Of a DNA stretch of 64,000 bases, positions 44,701 through 50,327 are shown piece after piece. The position numbers were made by a program, and so were the translations under genes. Numbering within the stretch: position 1 is the first letter of the stretch; the number at the start of each line of letters is the position of its first letter. Source of the stretch: Candidatus Zhuqueibacterota bacterium (GTDB taxonomy: Bacteria > Zhuqueibacterota > Zhuqueibacteria > Zhuqueibacterales > Zhuqueibacteraceae); contig QEVD01000008.1 in NCBI GenBank assembly GCA_003576975.1, positions 1-64,000 on the forward strand. Reading direction: 5' to 3'. A model generated the notes under the pieces. That model had not been told where the DNA came from and did no database searches. It saw only the letters and a list, made by a program, of their open reading frames with translations.

Positions 44701-46402
44701 CACACAAATACTCACAGCTTGTGATGATGATTCGGTTCGGCTCTGGTCCAAGTCCGGTAATTTGATTGCAGCCTTTCGGCACCAGGGCGCAGTGCTTTCA
44801 GCGGATTTCTCCAACGATGAAGCCTGGATTCTTTCGGCGTCGAGCGATAACACCGCCCGGCGCTGGTCAATCAACGACGGCACCGCTATAACGTTTCAGC
44901 ATCGAGGTCCGGTTTACATGGCCGTGAGTTCTTCCGACGACGCATTCGTTCTCACGGTTTCGGATGATGATACCGCGAGGTTGTGGTCGGCAAACGGCAA
45001 CCTCCAGAAAAAATTTCCACACGATGGGGCGGTTAAATCTGCCCTGTTTCTATCGGATAAGGATGAGATTCTCACCGCCTCCGACGATGGCACTGCGAGA
45101 ATATGGTCAACAAATGGAGATTTGCGAAAGACACTCGATCATCGCGCCCCGGTGTTCTCGGCGATGAGTTCGCAAGACGGCAGCCGCATTGTCACCGCCT
45201 CGCGCGACAGCACTGCCAAGCTTTGGTCGAAGGAAGGTGAATTGCTCATGACGCTGCAACACGGCGGTGCTGTCAACGCAGCAGCATTTTTTGAGGATGA
45301 ACCCTACATTCTCACGGCCTCGCACGATCACACCGCGCGCTTGTGGCCTGCCGATGAAACTGATTTGATCACGTTGCAACACGAAGGAGAAGTCAACACC
45401 GCGGTTTTCTCATCATCAGGAGATTTTCTTCTGACCGCTTCGGGTGATTTCAGTGCACGCCTGTGGTCGGCTGAAGGAGTATTGCAGGCGACTCTCTCAC
45501 ATGACGGCGAAGTTCTCACCGCGATTTTTTCGCCAGATGGAGGTTCGATTCTCACCGCCTCGCGCGACAAAACTGCGCGCCTGTGGTCGTTGCAAGGAAG
45601 CATGTTGGCATCGTTTCAGCACGACAGCACGGTTTATGCCGCCGTGTTCTCGCCGGACGGCAATCAAATTCTCACCGCCTCGTTGGAGGGCAAAGCACGA
45701 TTGTGGTTGATTGATCGCGGATTATTGACGACTTTCCCGCATCGTGGCCCGGTTTATTCCGTCGCTTTCTCTCCCGCCCCGGCGGGACGTCAAATTCTAA
45801 CCGCCTCGGATGATTCCACTGCGCGGCTGTGGTCGTTGGAAGGCAAAGAGATCACAACCTTTCAGCATGAGGGAGAGGTTTGGGCCGCGCAATTCTCGCC
45901 TGATGGGCGCCGGGTTTTGACCGCTTCCGAAGATAACACGGCGCGGCTGTGGTCCCTCGATGGCAAACTTTTGGCGGCGTTGCCACATGAAGGCCGCGTT
46001 TGGAAAATTGCATTTTCTCCTAGCGGCAATCAAATTCTCGCCGCTTCGTGGGACAACACTGCCCGGCTGTGGTCAACCGAAGGCAAATTGATCGCGACTT
46101 ACCCGCACGAAGGGTGGCTGTATTCCGCGCGTTTTTCATCAGATGGCCGTCATATTCTTACAGCTTCGGATGATGTTACCGCCAGGTTGTGGTCAATCAC
46201 CGGCGACACGCTGATGACGTTTCTACAGGAAGGCCCGGTCTACTTTGCCGTTTTCTCGAACGACGGCCGGCAAATCATTACCGCTTCCGCAGATACTCAG
46301 GCTCGGCTGTGGCAAACCCCGGCGGGGATCGCCACGTGGCTCAAAACGGCGGAGGTTTATCGGTTGCCCGAACTTGAAAGACAGAAGTATGAAATTGAAT
46401 GA
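41759..46402 (+). CDS. CHAT-STAND NTPase-TM-WD40 protein (1547 aa)
   Basis: Four parts are visible. Residues 1-230 are a CHAT caspase-like domain with His-84 (HYGGHADS) and Cys-125/126 (FLNGCCSQQ). Residues about 260-620 are an nSTAND-type P-loop NTPase: Walker A GQSGVGKSS at 290 and Walker B LLVILDQMEE near Asp-464. A basic stretch (RRREELERERRRNRQ) and one membrane helix (ILVAAIALFAGFAVWQW, about 794-811) follow. Residues about 889-1515 are 16 WD40 repeats of about 40 residues, each ending near ILTASDDTARLWS. With this topology the protease and NTPase are cytoplasmic and the propellers may be periplasmic, if the helix really inserts. A later start than the frame's 41699 fits the paralogues. 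It is likely a sensor-effector protein of a conflict system. Confidence 0.88.
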   Translation: MAQNINHQFTKPVIFLAFAQDRVEGGAYLRNLPIEQDGIRKALQKARQAGLCEVVERSNTTVENILDVFQEYQDRIAVFHYGGHADSYELLLESLSGEHATAHSEGLVSFLARQKGLQLIFLNGCCSQQQALDLIEAGLPAVVGTSQKIDDGVATKLSVRFYQGLAAGLGIDRAWVEAIDQVKIEKGAGNVRGMHGQGLEEASDRFPWEIYYRQGAEQIKEWNLPEAVGNPLFGLPEIPKIHDLPESPFLFLRRYERPHAEIFFGRSYYVRALCNRVNDPHADPLILLYGQSGVGKSSLLEAGLYPRLETDYTVIYARRHAQKGLSHTLGAALQRELAKIPKDQLAPATESTGLALPQENGETQTPSTEAAEAQPGQVVEKIIQQLEATAATSPAPVKQEIEEFIARLRVFTTDAQAQKTLMTPLSEEAGQDTAVLIDEDILTFLEKWLVIEAHTNKPLLVILDQMEEHFTRPNPNLPDELDDFMLALRIIFSSPALRPKGKVILSYRKEYHAEIEARFRTFLLPRSTVFLETLTRKDILDIFRGVTQTPALQKRYHLTVDEELPVMIADDLLEDKDSPVAPVLQIVLTKLWNAAGKENAEAPHFAAAQYQQLKKDGIAMGEFFEQQMKELRNWQQETVDSGLALDFLYFHTSSHGAADNRTLEALRRTYEHRQETINALVAKCKELYLLTDSQQSQESTSLTHDTLASEVIKQYNTSDKPGQRASRILGSKMREFRENDDSIWLDEMDLQIVEQGLPGMRELSPNEKKLLDLSRRRREELERERRRNRQIRRILVAAIALFAGFAVWQWRESVMQKKRAEFQAAVAQSNLLAKEADEMFQNDRTPALRLAEAAYQLNPTTSAEKALLKIFYQTRFEQRQFYASRLPHGSEVTTAVFSPDGSKILTTCLDDTARLWLKNGALLVNFPHEYEVNSAIFSPDGNEILTASDDATARLWLVNGDSVRTYQHTNNVNTIRFSREGTQILTACDDDSVRLWSKSGNLIAAFRHQGAVLSADFSNDEAWILSASSDNTARRWSINDGTAITFQHRGPVYMAVSSSDDAFVLTVSDDDTARLWSANGNLQKKFPHDGAVKSALFLSDKDEILTASDDGTARIWSTNGDLRKTLDHRAPVFSAMSSQDGSRIVTASRDSTAKLWSKEGELLMTLQHGGAVNAAAFFEDEPYILTASHDHTARLWPADETDLITLQHEGEVNTAVFSSSGDFLLTASGDFSARLWSAEGVLQATLSHDGEVLTAIFSPDGGSILTASRDKTARLWSLQGSMLASFQHDSTVYAAVFSPDGNQILTASLEGKARLWLIDRGLLTTFPHRGPVYSVAFSPAPAGRQILTASDDSTARLWSLEGKEITTFQHEGEVWAAQFSPDGRRVLTASEDNTARLWSLDGKLLAALPHEGRVWKIAFSPSGNQILAASWDNTARLWSTEGKLIATYPHEGWLYSARFSSDGRHILTASDDVTARLWSITGDTLMTFLQEGPVYFAVFSNDGRQIITASADTQARLWQTPAGIATWLKTAEVYRLPELERQKYEIE

Positions 46403-46489
46403 AAAATTTGTTCACAGAAGCCGCAACTGGCTCCAAATTGTCTTGGCTAGTTGTCTGTTACCTTGAAAAGTTTGTCCGTCACCACTGTC

Positions 46490-46507
46490 ATCCCGCCCCA
46501 GCGGGAT
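46490..46507. terminator. Stem-loop downstream of the CHAT-WD40 gene
   Basis: A 7-bp perfect stem, ATCCCGC / GCGGGAT, with the loop CCCA lies about 90 bases after the stop codon. Only CTT follows on the plus strand, so it is a weak terminator candidate. It could equally be a decayed repeat, since the spacer from 46403 to 46748 also holds a REP-like unit. Confidence 0.35.
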
Positions 46508-46611
46508 CTTGTGAAGATTTGAGCGCGGCGCCGGGTATCTCACAGGATTCTTTCTGAATGACGCTCGGAATCACTTGTGCAAATCAAGGCAATAAATCAA
46601 TAGGTAAAGGC

Positions 46612-46712
46612 GAAAACGCCGAAGGCGTTCAACACCAAAGCCGAGGGTAGCGCGCAGCGCACCCTCGGAAATGATATCGACAATCAAGAACCCTGACAGG
46701 GTTCGACAAGAG
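46612..46712. repeat. REP-like half unit, single copy
   Basis: The unit reads AACGCCGAAGGCGTTCAAC, then CACCAAAG, a variable hairpin (CCGAGGGT pairing with ACCCTCGG, inner arms GCGC/GCGC), and ends with AACCCTGACAGGGTTCGAC. It has the same order as the right halves of the two units at 47485 and 48246, but the stem bases of the variable hairpin differ in both arms. It ends 37 bases before the next gene's ATG. Confidence 0.7.
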
Positions 46713-46748
46713 TTATCAAACAGAGACAATCATTTACGGAGGTAAGCC

Positions 46749-47474
46749 ATGAAATCATTTATATCTGTAACAGTCACACGAATGTTTGGGCTGGCGATCT
46801 GGTGTGCGATCATGTTTTGCAACAGCACCGCCGAGGCGCAATTCAAGCGCGAGCATCTCTACAAGCTGCGCGACGGCAACCGCTTCGAGGGCATCAAAAC
46901 CAAAAAATGGAAACCGGTATCGGGAACAGTGGCGTTGACTTCTCTCGTACTCAGCGAAGGCCAGTCTGCGCCGGCCAATGCCTCGGGAGACAACGTCTCT
47001 GTCCACTTTTTTTCAACCGCAACCAGCGACATCAAACTTTCCATTTTCAATCTGGAAAAAGAATATTTCATGGAGCCGAGAAATCCGTCCTTCAACAAGG
47101 ATTGGAACGCCTTTTCTTGGCCCGCAAAAATTTTAAGTGAAATCAATTTGCCGGCCGGCCAGCTCGACGGCATCGCCTCGGCGCGCAAAGGCACGCAGGA
47201 TATTTACTTCCCCATTTGCTTTCACAAACCCGATGCCGCGAGCAAAAAACTGGTTGCCAAAGCCAAGCTGGTTCCCGACAAGAACATGACGGTGACGGTA
47301 TCGCTCTTTTCCGCTGATCCCAACAAACCGGACAAGGTTTGGGAAGATCAGAAACTCACCTCCGACGCGCCGTTTGCGGTGGAATGGCCGGTTGCCGCGA
47401 ATCAGAAAACCCTCCTTCTGAAAGTGAAAGAGCACGGCGGCCGGGAGTTTAGTTATAATATTCATCTGTTCTGA
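46749..47474 (+). CDS. Secreted protein of unknown function (241 aa)
   Basis: The N-terminal 31 residues form a signal peptide (VTRMFGLAIWCAIMFCNSTAEAQ). The mature part has no domain that I recognise. It is beta-rich and includes GDNVSVHFFSTATSDIKLSIF, CFHKPDAASKKLVAKAKLV and SDAPFAVEWPVAANQKTLL, which suggests one or two beta-sandwich modules. It lacks a lipobox and the type IX sorting tail of the large proteins further right, so it would be periplasmic. A GGAGG ribosome-binding site precedes the ATG by 7 bases. It lies between two REP-like repeats and may belong to the island operon with the trypsin-like gene. Confidence 0.7.
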   Translation: MKSFISVTVTRMFGLAIWCAIMFCNSTAEAQFKREHLYKLRDGNRFEGIKTKKWKPVSGTVALTSLVLSEGQSAPANASGDNVSVHFFSTATSDIKLSIFNLEKEYFMEPRNPSFNKDWNAFSWPAKILSEINLPAGQLDGIASARKGTQDIYFPICFHKPDAASKKLVAKAKLVPDKNMTVTVSLFSADPNKPDKVWEDQKLTSDAPFAVEWPVAANQKTLLLKVKEHGGREFSYNIHLF

Positions 47475-47484
47475 TCGATTGAGT

Positions 47485-47772
47485 GGAACCCCACACGAGG
47501 GGGTTATGCACGATTGTTTGATTCGAAACCCGAGGTGCAGACACCCTGGGCTGCGGTGTGAAACGCCTTCGGCATATGGCCGGTGCTGCAGCGAAATAAT
47601 GGCTCACGTAGATTATCATGTTGATCAACGTAATGCCGCCATCGGGATTTGGCAAACTTTCTTCTTGCTCCAATACGCCGAAGGCGTTCAACATCAAAGC
47701 CGATGGTTGCGCACCACGCAACCATCGGAAAAGATGAAAACGAAGACGAACCCTGAAAGGGTTCGACAGGAG
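47485..47772. repeat. REP-like inverted pair upstream of the transposase
   Basis: Two half units in opposite orientation with a spacer of about 95 bases. The left half has an imperfect hairpin (CCCGAGGTG/CACCCTGGG) then GTGTGAAACGCCTTCGGC. The right half has ACGCCGAAGGCGTT, a perfect hairpin (CGATGGTTGCG / CGCAACCATCG, loop CACCA) and AACCCTGAAAGGGTTCGAC. The pair lies immediately before the transposase ATG and is homologous along its length to the pair at 48246-48533. Confidence 0.75.
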
Positions 47773-47780
47773 GGGAGACT

Positions 47781-48218
47781 ATGCCGCAATCGCTCGTCCA
47801 GGTTTATTTACATATCGTGTTTTCCACCAAGCAGCGCCGTCCTTATTTGAATGATCCGGCCTTGCGGGAAAAATTATACGGTTATATGGCCGGCATTTGC
47901 AAAAATCTCCAATGTCCGGCGCTGAAAATAGGTGGAATTGAAGATCATACACATCTTTTGACGCGCCACTCGAAGACACAGGCGATATCGGATTTCATGC
48001 GCGAGTTGAAACGTTCCTCCTCGGCGTGGCTCAAAACGCAAAGCCGGGAGTTGTCATCTTTCCATTGGCAGGATGGCTATGGGGCATTTTCAATCAGCCC
48101 ATCGCATGTGGAGGAGGTTGAGGCTTATATCATCAATCAGAAAAAACACCATCAAAAAGAGTCGTTTCAAGATGAATTCCGGCGGCTATGCAAAAAAATA
48201 TGGCGTCGAAATCGATGA
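47781..48218 (+). CDS. REP-associated IS200-like transposase (RAYT), frameshifted near its 3' end
   Basis: The 145-residue product resembles the Y1 single-strand transposase family TnpA(REP). It starts SLVQVYLHIVFSTKQRRPYL, has the HUH-type metal site in EDHTHLL, and contains the helix with the likely nucleophilic Tyr in VEAYIINQKKHHQKESFQDEF. The usual ending follows in another frame: skipping one A in the seven-A run at 48192-48198 gives KYGVEIDERYVWD and a stop at 48237. The gene is thus either recently broken, a sequencing error, or expressed through slippage. It lies between two inverted pairs of REP-like repeats, its probable substrates. Confidence 0.82.
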   Translation: MPQSLVQVYLHIVFSTKQRRPYLNDPALREKLYGYMAGICKNLQCPALKIGGIEDHTHLLTRHSKTQAISDFMRELKRSSSAWLKTQSRELSSFHWQDGYGAFSISPSHVEEVEAYIINQKKHHQKESFQDEFRRLCKKIWRRNR

Positions 48219-48245
48219 ACGATATGTTTGGGATTGATCGAGTTT

Positions 48246-48533
48246 GTGTCGAACCCCGGTTGGGGTTCGACATGGTTGTATGATTCGAAACCCAGGGTGC
48301 AGGCACCCTGGGCTGCGGTGTGAAACGCCTTCGGCGTAACGTGCTGCGCTCGTTGAGAAATATTGGGTCACGCCGTTTTTATGTTGACCAAGGCGAAGCG
48401 CCATCGGAGTTTGGTATACTTTCTCCTTACCCGAAAACGCCGAAGGCGTTCAACACCAAAGTCGATGGTTGCGCACCACGCAACCATCGGATTCAAGATA
48501 GACATTGATGAACCCTGAAGGGTTCGACAAGAG
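48246..48533. repeat. REP-like inverted pair downstream of the transposase
   Basis: The left half has a perfect hairpin GTCGAACCCC / GGGGTTCGAC at 48248-48271, a second perfect hairpin CCCAGGGTGC / GCACCCTGGG at 48291-48312, then AAACGCCTTCGGCGT. The right half (inverted) has AACGCCGAAGGCGTT at 48436-48450, the hairpin CGATGGTTGCG / CGCAACCATCG at 48463-48489, and AACCCTGAAGGGTTCGAC. It spans nearly the whole spacer between the transposase stop and the trypsin-like gene. Confidence 0.78.
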
Positions 48534-48555
48534 CTCACAAACGAGGAGAAAGGCC

Positions 48556-50004
48556 ATGCCCTCAAAAACTATTCTACTAACGGCTCTCTTTTTTATAATG
48601 CTTCGATCTGCGAGCGTTGCCCAAGACAAAACTGCAGCGGAAATTTTGCCCAAAATCAAAGACAGCTTTGCGCTGTTGAGCGACGGCCAGAATTCTTCCC
48701 ACGGACTCTACGTCGCGGGGGCGCGCAGCAAGCAATTCATTTACATGCTGGCGCTCAATCAGCTTGCCGTCGGACTCGAAGTCAAGGTTCGATTCACTGC
48801 GCTGGACGGCAAAACAAAAGAGCTCGACGCCGAACGCTTGCAATCGGACGATAATATGGGCGTCGCGCTTTATCGCATCAAAACGTCAACGAAAGATTTA
48901 ATCCCCATCACCAAACATCCCGATCTGCGCAAAGCGCAAAACACGCCGTTATGGACATTGGGAAACGCCCAGTCGCTTCAGGATTTGCAGCGCGCCAGCC
49001 TTGTTGCTTTGCAGGATGACGACAAAGCCTTCACCGTCTCCGGCCTTGCTGCCGAAACGTTTGCAGGCATGCCGGTATTTGACGGCGAAGGCAAAGTCCT
49101 CGGCATGATCGCGCGCCAGAATGCCGACGGCACACATCATGCGATTGCCATTGCCGAGCTGCTGCAATTCGCCGCGCGCACGTTTGCCGCAGAGAAATTG
49201 GATCTCTATCCCACCTGGGACGAGGTTTTCCCCTCGCAATACGCCGTCGAAAAAGTCCGCGCCAGCTCCGCTACGCTCGAAACCGGTAAGCCGGGCGTGG
49301 GTTTTTTCATTGCCCGCGACAAACAAAACGCCGGATATTTCTTGACCGCGAATCACGTCGTGGAAGGCGAGAGCGAATTCAGCATCGAAATTCCCGGCTA
49401 TGAACAAAGCGACGTCATTGGCAAGACCATGCCGGGCAGCGAGGATGCCGCGCTGGATTTGGCCATCGTAATGGTTGAAGAGAATTGCCCGCCGGTCAAA
49501 CCGGTGTTCTTTTGGAGCACGAAAGATTTTCAAAAGCTCAAAAAAGGGTTTGTGGATTCGACTGAAGCCATTGCCAACGTCGGTCGCTCGCAGCAGGTGG
49601 GTGATTATTTTCAATCCAAAACCGGCTACATTCGCGGCGAGAATTTGGAAGGCCAGTTCATTCAAACCGATCTCTCGCTGGAAAGCGGCGACAGCGGCGG
49701 CCCGTTGTTCAACAAGAACGGCGAAGTCGTGGGCATCAATCTCAAAACCGAACTGCAAGCGGGCAGCTTCTCCACCGCCAACAACGTCGAAACCATTTTG
49801 AAATATCTCGACGACAAGCTGGGCAAAATCGAATTCAAAGAAAAATGGCAGTTTCTCGAAGTGCCGTCGTATTGGTCGAAAAATAAAAATTGGATTCTGC
49901 CGGTGGGCGCGACCACGCTCACGGCCTCAGGTTTCGTTCTCTATAACGTGCTAAAGCCGCCGGAGGCGCTGGCCGAAGTGCCGGGTGTGCCTGTCGGGCA
50001 GTGA
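48556..50004 (+). CDS. Trypsin-like serine protease with degenerate first domain and C-terminal membrane helix (482 aa)
   Basis: After a signal peptide (ILLTALFFIMLRSASVAQ) residues about 30-220 resemble a trypsin-like barrel that has lost its catalytic residues; FAGMPVFDGEGKVLGMIA aligns with the usual GDSGGP region but has no serine. Residues about 230-440 are an active-looking S1 protease: His-267 (LTANHVV), Asp-301 (ALDLAIVMV) and Ser-380 (SGDSGGPLFNKNGEVVGIN). A last hydrophobic segment (ILPVGATTLTASGFVLY) could anchor it in the membrane facing the periplasm. The start at 48556 has a clear GAGGAG site; the frame runs 17 codons further upstream into the repeat. Trypsin-fold proteins often act beside CHAT and caspase proteins in conflict islands. 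Confidence 0.88.
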   Translation: MPSKTILLTALFFIMLRSASVAQDKTAAEILPKIKDSFALLSDGQNSSHGLYVAGARSKQFIYMLALNQLAVGLEVKVRFTALDGKTKELDAERLQSDDNMGVALYRIKTSTKDLIPITKHPDLRKAQNTPLWTLGNAQSLQDLQRASLVALQDDDKAFTVSGLAAETFAGMPVFDGEGKVLGMIARQNADGTHHAIAIAELLQFAARTFAAEKLDLYPTWDEVFPSQYAVEKVRASSATLETGKPGVGFFIARDKQNAGYFLTANHVVEGESEFSIEIPGYEQSDVIGKTMPGSEDAALDLAIVMVEENCPPVKPVFFWSTKDFQKLKKGFVDSTEAIANVGRSQQVGDYFQSKTGYIRGENLEGQFIQTDLSLESGDSGGPLFNKNGEVVGINLKTELQAGSFSTANNVETILKYLDDKLGKIEFKEKWQFLEVPSYWSKNKNWILPVGATTLTASGFVLYNVLKPPEALAEVPGVPVGQ

Positions 50005-50070
50005 GGCGAGGCGGTATTCTTGCAAACCTTAACCAAAAAGATCGCCAGCGGATTGAAACAACCCAATTCA

Positions 50071-50209
50071 TTAAGGATTGTCGATTAAATAACTTGCCCA
50101 AATCTCAAACCGCGAATGCACGCCAATAAACGCGAATTTTAAAACTAGCGAATATTCGCGTTTATTAGCGGTTCCCCAAATGAGTAAGTTATTTAAATGG
50201 CGTTCCTAA
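50071..50209. repeat. Dispersed hairpin element, copy 2 (complete)
   Basis: About 139 bases with long imperfect inverted arms. The left end reads TTAAGGATTG-TCGATTAAATAACTT and the right end is its near reverse complement (AAGTTATTTAAATGGCG-TTCCTAA). Inner inverted segments are AAACGCGAAT and ATTCGCGTTT. It would fold into a single hairpin of about 60 bp. A second, truncated copy is at 30319-30425. No coding capacity was seen, so it looks like a miniature inverted-repeat element or a structured intergenic repeat. Confidence 0.65.
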
Positions 50210-50327
50210 ACCGCTTTTGCATCTGCTTTGTTGTTCCCGAAATCTCGGAACGAGTTCAATCTGTTTGAAGCCGTTCGGTTTTTCGCTAAAACTCCATTTG
50301 CAATGGACTGATACGGAGTGAATTGAA

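Noticed and set aside
44420-46310. Possible DNA-level tandem repeat or CRISPR-like array
   Set aside because: The periodicity is about 123 bases in frame and encodes WD40 repeats; there are no short identical repeats with unique spacers.
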